Shown here: piece after piece, positions 34,237 to 46,487 of the stretch
How positions within the stretch are numbered: the first letter of the stretch is position 1
Layout: each line of letters starts with the position of its first letter
Source: Diphasiastrum complanatum
Taxonomy: Eukaryota > Streptophyta > Lycopodiopsida > Lycopodiales > Lycopodiaceae
Direction: 5' to 3'
Assembly (NCBI GenBank): GCA_029204225.1
Contig: CM055103.1
Coordinates: 40,568,489-40,632,488, forward strand
Length of the DNA: 64,000 nt
Notes under the pieces: generated by a model
Told to the model about the DNA's origin: nothing
Seen by the model: the letters and a program-made list of their open reading frames with translations, nothing else
Database searches by the model: none
Translations under genes and position numbers: made by a program

Positions 34237-35062
34237 ATGGCAGCCGATTACGCAAGTTTTGACAGTCTGCTCCGCAAGTTCAGCAAGTATGATCTATTAG
34301 ATTTTTTTTAATTTTATTTGTTTTTCAAATTTTTTGTTTTCAATATTTAATTGTTAAGTTTTGTTTGGAAAAGACAAAAAAAAAAGGAAAAGAAAAAATG
34401 AGGAAAGAATGATAAGCAAAGGTCCGAAAAGTCATTATAAAATCACGGTTTCGATCATATGTTGACTATACAGTATTGGAAACCATCGTTGAGCTTTCAG
34501 ATTATACATCCACTTTAGATATATCTATATTGAGTTGGGTGAAGGTTCTTTTCCAAAAAAAATACCTTTTTCGAGTTAGGTGAATGATCAACAATATGCC
34601 ATTTTGGAAACCTTTGTCGAGCACTTCTCTTCTTAGAAACCTTCGCTGATATGCTAGATGGTCTTAGAATGTCAAAATTAGGTCAGCCATAGATTCAGAT
34701 CTTGAAAAATTGTATTTATGACAGTACTTGGGTGAAGGACCCTCTTAGGCGAAGGTTCATCCTTCGCCAACCCTAGAAAACGTTCGTCGGATAGGTTCAG
34801 AGTCTCAAAAACCTTTGCCGAGATTTTTATAGCCTACTTTCACAGTAGTACATGCTTGCAAATTTTTGTTCAGAACTGATAAGCCAAACTAGTATTCAGT
34901 GTAATGGACCCTCCAAATTCACCTATAAGTTGGCTAAATTTGATTCATTCCTCACTTGTGCTAGCGAAGCTCTTGCCAATTTTTCAAGTGACCAAAGCCT
35001 TTAAAACTTTCTGAACTATTTTTTGTTATACACGCGCGTATTACTTTTCATTTCTGCTCATC
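34237..35062 (+). repeat. T3 spacer with dispersed AACCTTCGCCGAG motifs
   Basis: Between pol and the accessory gene there is a non-coding spacer. At least six imperfect copies of AAACCTTCGCCGAG (or TCGTTGAG, TTGTCGAG, TTCGTCGG variants) occur between 34470 and 34830, plus inverted forms such as GGCGAAGGTTC near 34749. T5 has its minisatellite in the same position. Confidence 0.65.
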
Positions 35063-35821
35063 ATGTCTTCCACAGATACATCTCAGACGTCTCGTTATAC
35101 TATCCATCATGATGTCCCATCTACAACGGATATCATGATCCTTCCTAGCACAAGCATGGTCACTCAGTGGATGGCCTTTGTGGAGCCTCTGCTTACTGCA
35201 ATGGGTATTTATGAGAGAGCCTTCTCAGGGAGAATCAATATGGATTTTATCACTCTTGCCCTTCAGTACTTGGAAGGAGGAGAAATCCAAGTTTTACATC
35301 ACTTTCCAAGGAGCCACACACAAGGTGCATGTGACTGAGGCCGCCCTTGTTGCCATAGGAATAGCATCTGGTACCCAAGCCTCACCAAATCATAAGCAAG
35401 CCAAACAGGCTATTAAGCCTTATATTGACCTTACAAATGATTTGCATTAGACCAATGATGGCTAACTCCTAGAAGCCATTATTGAGCCTGCCATACATGC
35501 CACTGCCTAGCTTCTTAATAATTTTTTGATGGTTGGCAACCTCAAGAAAGACCACATTACTTCTCAGATCTTGCATAGGATAGTTGAGTCATAATCAAGA
35601 TAGCCAAGGCCTCTTTGGAACCATATAATTGGTTCAAGACTATTTTTGGTGAGCTCAAACGAGCCATTAAAAGCAATACCAAGCAACAGTTTGTTGTTGG
35701 CCCCTTGTTATCTCTCCTAGCAGCCTCTCACTTTGAAAATAAAGTCCAAGGGTTTCACCTGGCTTCTGTGCTTTCTATTTATGAAGAAGCACCGGCTGAG
35801 TCATCTCACCAAGCCTCCAAT
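35063..35821 (+). pseudogene. T3 accessory gene (orfA-like), left part
   Basis: The frame opens MSSTDTSQTSRYTIHHDVPS, continues with a helical stretch (WMAFVEPLLTAMGIYERAF), then shifts frame to FYITFQGATHKVHVTEAALV and a segment with PYIDLTNDLH. After more stops comes YNWFKTIFGELKRAIKS ... VVGPLLSLLA (about 35620-35730). T5 orfA (52977) has the same position, an MSS start and a YDWAQFASNCLHECIKHKQP segment in the equivalent place. I do not recognise a known function. It is interrupted by LTR N3 at 35822. Confidence 0.5.
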
Positions 35822-36655
35822 TGTGGAAAAAATAAAAATAAGGACCAAGAGTGGATCCTAATCTAATCCTCAAGAGAGATTGGTTGTCAGATTACTTGAT
35901 CTATCAATCTACTTCAGATTAAGATCAATCTAGATCAATTCAAGACACAAAATTTTAACAAGAACAATCATTGATTGAAGGTAAGTGTACTTTATGGTTT
36001 CACACGTGTGAAACACTGTCTGAGTACGGAATCCAACCTAAAAATCAAGTACACATTGATAGAACCTCAAAACAATTAAAACAAATGTAGACAAATGGAG
36101 AGAATCACTCAAAATTGCTTCCAAAACCAAGATTGGTGTCTCACATTGATTATGGCCAAATGTGGCTTTATATATACAATAAGTGGGAGCTCGTGGTACT
36201 GATCATCCCTCTGATCCCACATGTGTGAATGTGCTTTGTCATATGATTATTCATCATGCAAAACTAACACTTGGAAAAACCTTCTATTTTGAGCACTTTT
36301 GGTCCATTTTCCTTCTACATGGAGATCTACTTGGAAATCTTCTAGAAGTCAAAATTCGCCTACTTAAGTTTATTCCACACATGTGAGTTGTCCTCTACAC
36401 ATGGGACATGACACCTAACCAAAATATTTGGCTCATGCAATCAATAGATTGATGCCATGTGTCATATATCTAGAAAACTAGTTTTTGGCCATTTTAGCCA
36501 CTAGAACTTGAATTAAATCATATGTACAACATATATGATTATGGTACATGACAAGTACACTATTTTCACACGTGGAAACAGGCTCCACACATGTGTGTTT
36601 ATCTATATATACAATATTTTTGGCCTCTACCAAACTTACTTTTGCATTTCTCACA
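35822..36655 (-). repeat. N3: lone N-family LTR inside T3 orfA
   Basis: The 834-bp block starts TGTGGAAAAAATAAAAA and ends GCATTTCTCACA, matching the N1 and N2 LTRs end to end. No internal sequence is attached, so it is a solo LTR left by recombination. The five bases on each side (CCAAT and TAGTT) do not match, so no target duplication is seen. Confidence 0.85.
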
Positions 36656-37240
36656 TAGTTCACATAGTCGACGTCGTCCACGCAACAAGATCGTCATTCC
36701 TGACTCGCCTTCCGCGTCACAACGTCGTACTAGGCAAACATCGTCAGTTGCACTTCCATCCCTTGCTGCTATTTGCACTGAACTCCCTATTCTCCCCACC
36801 TTTGATGCTTCCCTCGCCTCTGTTTCCTCTCACAGACAGTCTGTGACCATTGGGGCTACCATTCCCATCACAATTGCCCAGGCATCTCACCCCCACACAC
36901 AGAAGCTATTTTTTTCAAAATTGCAGTATTTTATGGATATGTTCGATGATTCTGACCCCCTTGGGGCCTCAGAAGTTTTCGTATGCCCTAGAGCCCTGCG
37001 CCCTTTGAACTCCATTCCCATGGAAGAGGATTCGAACAATTCCATGATACTACTACTGGTGTTGAAGATTCATTCTAGCCACCCCAGCAACCTCAAGCTG
37101 AAGCTGCACGAGCCACACTTCGGCTCGAGCAAGCTGTCAAATTACCAAAGCAGTTCGACGCCACAGTGCTTGAGGGCTATGAAGAAAAGGACCTCTTTGA
37201 AGAAGAAGAGTTACAGAGCAAGGTAACTTTAGATGCATGA
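36656..37240 (+). pseudogene. T3 accessory gene (orfA-like), right part
   Basis: A continuous frame runs from the right edge of N3: a basic Arg-rich stretch (RRRPRNK), a long Ser/Thr/Pro/Ala-rich low-complexity region, then KLQYFMDMFDDSDPLGAS, which recalls SQYLDVADLMEISDDEPE in T5 orfA. It ends in a charged segment (EEKDLFEEEELQSK in the next frame), like the coiled-coil tail of T5 orfA. The N3 insertion splits the gene. Confidence 0.5.
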
Positions 37241-37788
37241 AGAAGTTGGTGAAAGAATCCCAAGCCCTAGATCAGGCTAGAGAGGCAGCCTGAGAGCAAG
37301 ACCAACGTCAGCCCGAAGGCGAGAACGATCAACGGCCCACTACTTCTCCTCGCTCCCTAGTAAATCCTAGGTTGTTGTAGTTCATTCGCGAAATCAAACA
37401 GAATGCAAATGAGCATTCGGGTTTCGAAGTCTTTTCCATAGTAAGGAAGAGGAGAAAGACCACACCATTGTCCTAGTAGATCTATTGAGAAGTGGTGTTA
37501 GAATGCCCCTAGGCACCTTAATCAAAATGCATCTGACCCTCTGAAAAGGATTGAAAACTTACATAGGTGGACCAGGTAGTGAGAAACCTGAAGTGCACCC
37601 TACCAATCTGGTGCCAGATGAAGAAGTAGAGAGATCGCAACTAGTCCACCAAGTAGGGGTAGGATGGGAGAAAGATGCTAAACATGTGGCCATTCCAATC
37701 ACGCATCGAGGGTTTCCAAAAGAATCAACCATAGTTGTGAAAAATCCAGCAACCTCACACGTGTGGTGAACCACATCAAATGTTTGAA
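37241..37788. other. Unassigned DNA after T3
   Basis: A 72-codon plus-strand frame at 37551-37769 (GPGSEKPEVHPTN, then KHVAIPITHRGFPKES) looks protein-like but is not recognised. CTCACACGTGTGGTG occurs at about 37754. The region ends at the primer site of the next LTR. Confidence 0.35.
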
Positions 37789-37800
37789 TGATCGATACCA
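37789..37800 (-). other. Copia-like primer-binding site (variant)
   Basis: The minus strand reads TGGTATCGATCA, sharing TGGTATC with the standard copia site, and abuts an LTR start at 37801. Confidence 0.45.
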
Positions 37801-38385
37801 TGATTTATGGTGGCACACAGATCACCTGCAGAGCAATCCTGCAATCTATTAACAGATCTGAGGCTAGAGCACAATCTAGAATGCTACAGATCAAAGCAAA
37901 ACTAATTTCTCACAAATAGAGAGAATAAATAACCAAAATCATGTATGAAGAATGCCTTCTACTCGAGTTAGAGAGAGAATATTAGAACAAACAAAATAGC
38001 ATGAGATCCAATTTTGACATTATGACATTACCAAAGCTTGATTCATCATTAGATACGAATGAGAATGATATGTACATATATAGGAGAGCCAAAATTCGTG
38101 GTAATCCTTGCAATCAATGCATTTCCTACACCTAATCAAGTGTAAACTATTGCCATATTGACACCTAATAGCTTGCATGCTGAATTTGCACCTAACTCCT
38201 ACCTACTTTGTCCAAATGTCAAACTCTCAACTATGAATCTACAAAACTACATGCATGTGTCCAATATTGTTTGCATGTCTTGTATGTGACTTCCCTAGAT
38301 GACTTGGACATGTATACTGACTTGCATGTTGCATGCATGCACACTAACTAATTTTGCATGTCATCTAGTTTTATGCATATCATCA
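37801..38385 (-). repeat. Probable copia LTR interrupting T2 integrase
   Basis: It starts TGATTTATGG and ends CATATCATCA, giving TGAT/ATCA inverted ends, with the primer-like site on its left. On its right T2 integrase begins. There is no second copy in the window, so it is called from its ends only. Confidence 0.45.
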
Positions 38386-39259
38386 AATCTAGATAGAAAT
38401 TTTATATCCCTTACTTGGCATATAAAAATTACCATGAAAATGATTGGCCTCGTCAATGTCCTCCCTTGATAGAGCTGGAGGTACTGACCCTTCACTTGGC
38501 AAATGGAGCACGACAACAAACATTGCCTCCGAGATGTCCATTTTAGTTCCAAGGACCTGTGATGTAGAACGGATTTTGTTTTGTGGTCACCTTTTTGACA
38601 TTTCTATATGCCCATAGGATCAATGGTAATTTCTGATCCCAATCAGCTGCTGTGTTGTGGTGATCTTTATGGTGTTGTTGTGTTTTGATCTTACACAAAA
38701 TGCCATTGACTCTCAGTCAAACCATTAGCCTTCGGGTTGTACAGAGTTGTCTTTCGATGTTTAATCATGAAATACTTGGTAAGCAGGCGTATCATATCAT
38801 TTAAAAAATGCATACCTCTGTCGCTTACCAATTCTAATGGACAACCGTAATGGGTTATAATGTTCTGAAAAGGAAATTTTGCAACAATTTTTGCATCATT
38901 CCTCTTCGTCGCTTCTGCTTCAACCGTCTTAGTCACATAGTCAGTTGCTACAAGAATATAACTTCTTTTAGTATAGCGAGTGATAGGCGTAATCTGTCCA
39001 ACGAAGTCAATGTCCCATTTTTTTAAATGGTGCAAGTGGAAGTATTGGCGAAAGCGGCCAATACAGTGAAAGAGTTGGTTTTCCAACTCGTTGACAAGGA
39101 TCAAAGGTTTTTACAAATGCTGCAACAATTTTGTGCATCGTTGGGCACCGGTACTTAGCATTTAAGACCTTCTTTACAATATTTGCTACTGCAAAGTGTC
39201 CACCTGCATCTTCTGAATGCGGCTCAAACAACCTTCTAGATATCAATCAATTCAAGACA
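38386..39259 (-). pseudogene. T2 integrase (damaged)
   Basis: Read from 39246 on the minus strand, the zinc domain shows HSEDAGGHFAVANIVKK and, further on, FDPCQRVGK (one of the two Cys replaced by Phe). After a frameshift near 39015 come WDIDFVGQI, LVATDYVTKTVEAEATKR (first catalytic Asp) and LELVSDRGMHFLNDM (second Asp). Then LYNPKANGLTESQW follows with the Glu in a degraded context, and DWDQKLPLILWAYR near 38620. It is cut by the LTR at 38385. This is the missing half of the T2 pol at 26068-28260. Confidence 0.8.
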
Positions 39260-39928
39260 TGTAGTGGATTTCTTTCCTTGCCTAACCTCAATCCAAGATC
39301 TTAATCAATCTAGCATCAAAGAGATGAAGCTAGTTGTCACGCATAGATTCATTCCCATGAGAGCGATAGTATAGTTCAGATTTCAACATGAATGGAAGAT
39401 TCACATCTAACTCTAACATCCATTAACCCTAAGCATTAACACTACATCCACTAACACTAGATCCACAACAAGATAGCTTACTCTTTCTCTCTCTTCCTTT
39501 CTCCCTCATAAAAAGTATAATAGCATGCAATCTCAATAATAATCAAATCCAACAATTAGCAAAACACAAATAAACATGAGAGATGGAGAAAAACTGATAG
39601 AGAGCAAAGACATTCATAAATCCAATTCACAAGAGAACCAATCTGCTTTATTGAAATGAAGAAATGAGCATGTGTAGGACTCGAGTTGGTCACTTCTTTC
39701 TTATAGTAGAGAGGAGGACCCTGGCCTCTGAATCCTATTGGTCCATTTCTACCTCCCTGATTATTCAAATTTAAAAAAGAGTGGGAACCATCCAAATTGG
39801 AGGGAAACCCAACTTTATTCACTAACTTCACATTTAGGCCCTGCAACATTAAAAGTCCCGCAAAAAGGCCTAAAGTCATTTTATTGACTTGGGTTAGGGT
39901 TGCCTTGGGATCCACAAACCCTCCAACA
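39260..39928 (-). repeat. R2: LTR of family R
   Basis: It matches R1 (25326-26067) but lacks about 75 bases near its right end. On the minus strand the bases before it read TTTTGGTGGGAGATAT, a plausible polypurine tract, which would make R2 a 3' LTR. The left flank AGACA equals the right flank of R1. Confidence 0.75.
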
Positions 39929-40440
39929 ATATCTCCCACCAAAACTGGTGGCGATCCCATGACACCTACGAGATGCAGTTACTGTGGGCTTAGTATTGGC
40001 TTCGCAACGAATCTTTATTAAATGATACTGCACCTTCTCCATAAAATCGAGTCCGGCAGTGTTAAAGTCCCAACTATGCGACAAAAAACAACGATGGGCT
40101 CCGGCACAAAGAGAATCTCCTACTAGATCTCAGATGCATACAATAGAACAGGAAATGGGACTATTTTTGGTATTTTCACTTTTGGTTGTTTTTTATCTTT
40201 TTCTTGTTTTTATCGCTCATATATTTTGGAAGACTTTTTCTGTATTTTGTCAATCAGATCATGGATCTGGGTAAAGATCAAACCAAACGATAATGATCTC
40301 AGATCAAGATTGGATCAGGAATGGAAAACAAAAGTCAGATAGATGGTCGATGGCGTAATGCAAATCCAAAAGACAATCGGGAAAAATGAAAATAACAAAA
40401 AAAATATAGATGAATTCGGATTGTCAAAAGATCTGGAAAA
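39929..40440 (-). other. Non-coding or degraded internal sequence next to R2
   Basis: It contains the R2 polypurine-like tract. A minus-strand open stretch (SHSWDFNTAGLDFMEKVQYH) at about 39960-40084 looks protein-like but is not recognised. Confidence 0.35.
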
Positions 40441-41090
40441 TACTAGATTTTCTTTGATGGCGAGTTACATTTGGGTGAGTAATAGCAAGCGTGAGTGATA
40501 AAATTATAACTTGTCGAACTGTCTACAGGTCCCTATTGATGTCTAGAACACTCTAAAAAAGTGACAAGTAATGTGATTGCGAGTAATACTGATGGCGAGT
40601 AATCATATTATAACTCACTAGTTTGATAGAAGATAGAGTATGTGTACAGGCCTCAACTTTGATGGCAAGTAAAGATAGTGAACAATAAAAGAGAAAACTC
40701 TGATGGCGAGCTATAAATCCCTATTGGCGAGTTATAACTAGCGAGTAATAAAAATGGCGGGAACTACAAATTGGACCAGAGAATTCAAAATGGAAAGTTA
40801 AAAGCCTTATAACTTGTCGGTCATCAGAATGATAGTTTTGAGGCTGCTAATCACCTTGCTCTGATTGCGAGTAAAGATGGCTTGAAAAAAGTGCAAAAAA
40901 ATGACTCAACGAGTAATAGGTCAGTAGGCGAGTAAAAGTACTGATGGCGAGTTATAAATTATAATTCGTCGACCTCACAGAACAGAGGTTGGACCTTGCC
41001 TAGCTCTCAAGAGAAGTGGCGAGTAAAGAGGCCACAAAAGGGTAAGAAAAGGCCCGTAGGCGAGTAATAAATATGTCAAAAATGCAATAA
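40441..41090. repeat. Dispersed GGCGAGTAAT motif cluster
   Basis: At least a dozen copies of (GAT)GGCGAGTAAT or near variants (GGCGAGTTATAA, GCGAGTAAAG, GGCAAGTAAAG) are spread over 650 bases at irregular spacing. On the minus strand this is the leader just inside the primer site at 41144. No coding frame fits it. Confidence 0.75.
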
Positions 41091-41143
41091 AATATCAAGC
41101 AAAAAGTAAACTAAAATCCATCTAATCAGTGGCTTAGCACCGT

Positions 41144-41168
41144 CTTCCCGACAATGGCACCAACAAAT
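41144..41168 (-). other. Gypsy primer-binding site TTGGTGCCATTGTCGGG
   Basis: The minus strand reads TTGGTGCCATTGTCGGGAAG. This fits the plant Athila/Tat-type primer site pattern and abuts the LTR start at 41169. It also explains the shorter TTTGGTGCC in T1. Confidence 0.7.
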
Positions 41169-42000
<832 letters not shown>

Positions 42001-42082
42001 CATGTGCCATAAAAACTTGACTATCGGCACTTTCGGCATCTAGAATTTGTTACCCTTTTGTAGATATGTCAGTTTCCATGTA

Positions 42083-42497
<415 letters not shown>

Positions 42498-43020
42498 ATG
42501 GATGCTTCTTTGTTTGTTTTCTCTATCTTTGCTAACAGACACGTGGACAACTATAGACATACCGATTCTCCAAGCTTACAAGGTCTTTTTAAACATCCTA
42601 CACTTGCATAAAATAAAGTTCTGCTGTTAACTAAGTGGGTCTCCCACTTAAAAACTAATAAAAGTACTCCATAAGACTTTTTAAATTTCAAAATCCCAAA
42701 TTGGAGGGAGATTAAATTTCCCTCTCCCACTCACACCTTCCAGGATGCTAACTAGCTTGACACTATAGGATTATGCTTTTCTGACACTTGTTCTCTACAA
42801 CACCAGAGAAGAGTTCTTTACTCTATCAAATGCTGAAAGTGAGCCCTACCAGTTCATGGATCAGCAATATACTAGCATACAGTATGCATCTATCTCTCTT
42901 TTGCTTGGCTCTCTTAACACTCTACTCTCACAATGATGGTGCTTTTGTAACCTCCAGCTACTATTTATGTTTGCTTATCACATGAAAGAGTAAAGGAGCT
43001 TTTATATGTTTGAGAAATAT
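42498..43020. other. Unassigned DNA
   Basis: No domain or repeat recognised. Short open frames only. Confidence 0.4.
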
Positions 43021-43340
43021 GGTAGTCCAATGATGGACAACACTCTTTAATTATGTAAACAAGTCCATCCTATCTCAATAGGCAACGATCTACATTTCCT
43101 TTCATTTGGCAACCCTTCATAAAATCATATGACAACGATGGTCTGATGGCCACCTTTTCAACTATAAAAAGACTATTTTAAGCTTTGTTTGATAGCGATG
43201 GAAGGGTGCTTTCACCCACTTGTATGATGTTTACTTTCTAATACAAAAGCTGGACATTGTCCAACGATGGATAGCTGGCTCTTTATCTTGATAGACATGA
43301 GTGAATAATGAATAATGAAGTATGCTATCCAACGATGGAC
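43021..43340 (+). repeat. CCAACGATGGA motif cluster
   Basis: About six spaced copies of CCAACGATGGA or variants (CCAATGATGGACAAC, GACAACGATGGTC, GATAGCGATGG) occur here. No coding frame fits. Confidence 0.6.
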
Positions 43341-43870
43341 ACTATTGTAGGGCTAAGGGTCAATATGATTGTATTAGAAAACACAGTTTCAAAGACTGTC
43401 CGAAATAGCCAGCTAAGATCCTACCTGCCCATCACGTCAGTTATGAATCACAATAGGATCCTCACGACAATAACACGAGCACCATAGCAACCAACAATTA
43501 AAACTGCTGCTCAATCGAGAAGTTTCTTATAAACTTCTACATCACCATCCAATACACCAGCTCCATAATGCAAAAGACACTTATATGAAATGAGTCCTTG
43601 TCGAAAGAAAAGCGAAACCAATATTCTGTCATCTGCTACAATGTCCAATCAAGAGCAACCTCCAAAGGGAATTGACAATTTTTCTCCCCTTCTACAATCT
43701 CAAATCTATTTGTCTTTCCACATGCTGATAAGATTTCCAATGTGCCAATACACAATATTTCTTGGATTCGATAATCCAGATAGAGATTCGGTTCTAAATC
43801 TCTTGTTCATAGAGGTCCTCAGGACATAGTACCTCAATAATACCTGCATCTCAAGCTATATCTTACAACA
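43341..43870 (+). pseudogene. T4 gag-protease remnant
   Basis: 43367-43440 reads CIRKHSFKDCPK, a stop, then AKILPAHH, matching the second knuckle of T5 (VRKHSFKDYPKQPNGILPAYH). Further on QEQPPKGIDNFSPLLQSQI (about 43640-43700) matches KEQSLQGLEVFSNLLQAQL of T5 at about 47000. Frames shift several times. Confidence 0.65.
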
Positions 43871-45475
43871 TCTGTTCTCAATGATGGTAGATTTTAGCAT
43901 CACTCACCTTGCCTTGTTTTGACAAGGGCATGTCAAAGTAAGTCACATTACTCTGCAAAACAACTGAAATATTGCAACTATCAAGGTACATTATCAATGT
44001 TGATGAATGCAAGTTTTGTTTGACAAGTGCTATACAGTTCTCTCTCTCTATAACGTTTGTTTATTTCCTTGTTTCTCTTCACCTATTTTGGGTGATTGAT
44101 TTTTGCATGAGGAATAGCTACTGCATTAGAGTCTTCTGTAGAGCATCTCCAGAACACATTTTCATTCATCTATCCATCTTCAGATTCCCTTGTACATCAG
44201 TTTAGGATTTTTGAAACATATGAGAAATCCACGTCAAATTAGAGTTGATTCCTGCATCTCATTGCCATATTATTTTTTGAGCCAACTACAGCAAGATCGA
44301 AACAAATTTAGTTAAAAAAATTTCAATCTTTAGTCCAGTCGCATGTTCAACGAGTTTCAACTATGTGTTCCACACGCCAATCCAATCCTGAGCATGAACA
44401 GTTACTAGCAACAACATCCCCACCAACATATTTTTTTTTTTTTTTGGGGGGGGGGGGGGTGAGAGTGGATTTGCTTGGATCCATTGGAGCAGTTACGCTG
44501 TCAACAACAACACCAGCAAGATCGACAGCCAAGGTCACAAACCCAAAGTCGACAACGACAAGGCTAAGAAGACAGATGGGCAATCCAAAGCGACTCCATC
44601 AGAAGAAGTATTCCAGTAATGACGAAGATCCTTCAGAAAAGAGAAACACAAGCATTGGAAAATCAGTCTCCTACTTCAAGCAATCTCTTGCCATACTTCT
44701 ATGCCCATTCTCATGTCTATCGTCCACACCATCTACCGTTGTCACCACCACCCTTCCTTCCATCTGTTTGTTTATCATCAGTTTACTGTTCTTCTAAGAA
44801 ATTTCTATTTTTGGATAGTCTTACCAAAGCAGCTGATAGATCGTTGCAAGTGTTTTGCGGAGACCAACTACCACCTATATTGGCTGTTTAGCCAAAAAGG
44901 ATCTACAAAAGCAGGCGAAGCAGCTAGAAGCCATTAGAAATTAAGCAAATAAGCTGAGGAGGAAAGGACGAAACTTAAGCAACAGCCTAAAGAGATCCAA
45001 AGGTAATGGATCAAAAGAAAGAGCTGCAGAAAAGAAAGATGAAGAGAACCGTGAACCTACAAAATAAAGCAAGCTCCTCACCCAACAAGCGGTGGTCAAA
45101 GCTTGACATTGCAAGGGTCCAAGGCTACAACTGTAGAACTATCAGTTGCTTCATCCTTTCACCAAGCCTTCATCATGTTTTCTTACCGTTACCAAACCGT
45201 CCATCCAAAACTATTCCTACCACCAATTTTTGATGAATCCATCCCCTTGAGACTGATAATCAAAGTTTGTGCAACCTGTAGATTAAAGGTTTTCCCTGAT
45301 ACTGGAACTTCAACTGAGAAAAGAATTGCGGAACACCCAGAAGCAAAATGGAGGCTACAAGCCTCCCAGAAGTTAGTACTTGCCAAGAAACTAGAGATGA
45401 AACCGTCAATGGCAGATACAAGTGACAAAGCAAAGAGACACATGGAAAGCACTCGAGCATGCAAGTTGTGAAGCT
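43871..45475 (+). pseudogene. T4 accessory-gene remnants (orfA, orfB)
   Basis: The pieces match the T5 accessory module in order. A T15-G14 tract at 44431-44459 lies in the same context as the T9-G9 tract of T5 orfA. A charged coil-like stretch KKDLQKQAKQLEAIRN occurs at about 44890-44940. At 45180-45310 PKLFLPPIFDESIPLRLI and FPDTGTSTEK recall orfB (PKLFTAAPLSLDHSIPELL, SPRPDTGAVESS). Stops and frameshifts are frequent, and 43871-44360 shows nothing clear. Matches are by eye. Confidence 0.45.
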
Positions 45476-45717
45476 GCTGAGAGCTCTCCAATTTTGAGAA
45501 TGCCAACCAATTGTAGCAATAAGACATTCTGGTTAAACTGCGGCAATTCGTGAAAAATAGTTTTTGTGATAAAGACTGGCGACAATAAGCACTTAGTTTT
45601 ATGTAAGCGAACGAGGATCTATGCTTTTCCAAGTGTACATCGATGCCAATGCAAAGCGGAGCGAAATCGTCCAATATGAGTTGCAGTGGGTCCTGCAACA
45701 CATTAGGGGCGGGATGA
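45476..45717 (+). other. T4 3' non-coding end and polypurine tract
   Basis: It matches T5 56376-56532 (shared AATAAGCACTTAGTTTTATG or near variant, then CTTTTCCAAGTG, TGGGTCCTGCAACA). It ends ATTAGGGGCGGGATGA directly before the LTR-B start TGTTGGC. The purine-rich stretch is the likely plus-strand primer. Confidence 0.7.
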
Positions 45718-46460
45718 TGTTGGCTGCTTCTGACGAATCCCCAAGATACTCGGATAGAGCAACTCAAGAAAACCTCTCACCTTAGACCGAGGAGGTCTCT
45801 AAGAAGACGAGACTAACGAAGACTGAGAGCCGAGTATGAGAGCCGAGAAATGCTAGTTAGGAATGGCAAGCAAGAACTATGTAAGCCTTGTGGTGAATCC
45901 AGGAAGATGGAATGACCATGTAGGAACTAGTATTTCTAGACAAATGTAATAAATGCAAGTAGACCCCTCTTAAAGAAAGTAGAGTGAGCCACCTTTTGAT
46001 AGTGACCTCTAGTGGAGAGCATTATTCCACTTGTAATTTGTAAAATGTGGAAATTCCACTAGGATGCCACCTAAGGAGCTCTCTTGCTTATTTAAGGGAC
46101 TCCCTCTTTGTGAAGAGGAGCTTTTTGCATTGTATCTACTCCATGCTTAATAAGAAGATTTCCCATGAGTTTGATGCTACACTAAGCTCCTTGATCATGA
46201 TGGTTTTCTTGAGTGATGCCCCTATGATCATGCCCTTCCATTCATATTGTGTGTGGTTGTGGATTTAGAGTGGATTAGGTTTCTTGCTTTCCTAGTTGTG
46301 GATTAGATTTAATGTTTTCTTGTGGATTAATGTAGGAGCCAGCATTCAAGTAAACTAAATAGGCTAGAAATGTGGCATAAATCTTGCATAAAAGACTGGT
46401 TGATTTCTTGACTCTTGGATTTCTAACATGCTGTAGATTAGTTTTTGTTTCTTGTTTTGT
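45718..46460 (+). repeat. LTR-B, shared between T4 and T5 (3' end missing)
   Basis: It matches LTR-A and LTR-C from their start through the TATA-like box (46087-46098) to about base 740. It then gives way to T5 gag coding sequence. The last about 350 bases, the primer site and gag start are absent. A polypurine tract on its left shows that it is a 3' LTR of T4. Confidence 0.75.
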
Positions 46461-46487
46461 CAATTTATGCAAGCAAAGCATCAATTC

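Larger units (their letters stand above)
30243..37240 (+). mobile_element. T3: gypsy relic with accessory gene
   Basis: The order is gag, zinc knuckles, protease, linker, RT fused to integrase by a deletion, integrase C-terminus, motif-rich spacer, then an accessory gene split by N3. No LTR or primer site of its own is recognised at either end. Its linker (LERYTLDDVVIMLP) is close to that of T5 (KFKDFTLDDVVIQLP), so the two families are related. Stops and frameshifts occur throughout. Confidence 0.8.
43021..46460 (+). mobile_element. T4: gypsy relic ending in LTR-B
   Basis: It includes a CCAACGATGGA motif cluster, a gag knuckle and pre-protease remnant, a jump over pol, accessory-gene remnants matching T5 orfA and orfB, a terminal non-coding part with polypurine tract, then LTR-B. 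LTR-B is therefore its 3' LTR. Directly after it comes T5 gag, so T4 and T5 are head to tail and share the LTR. Confidence 0.65.

Noticed and set aside
45189-45767. 192-codon minus-strand open frame
   Set aside because: It is antisense to the T4 orfB remnant and the polypurine tract region, whose plus-strand matches to T5 explain the sequence.
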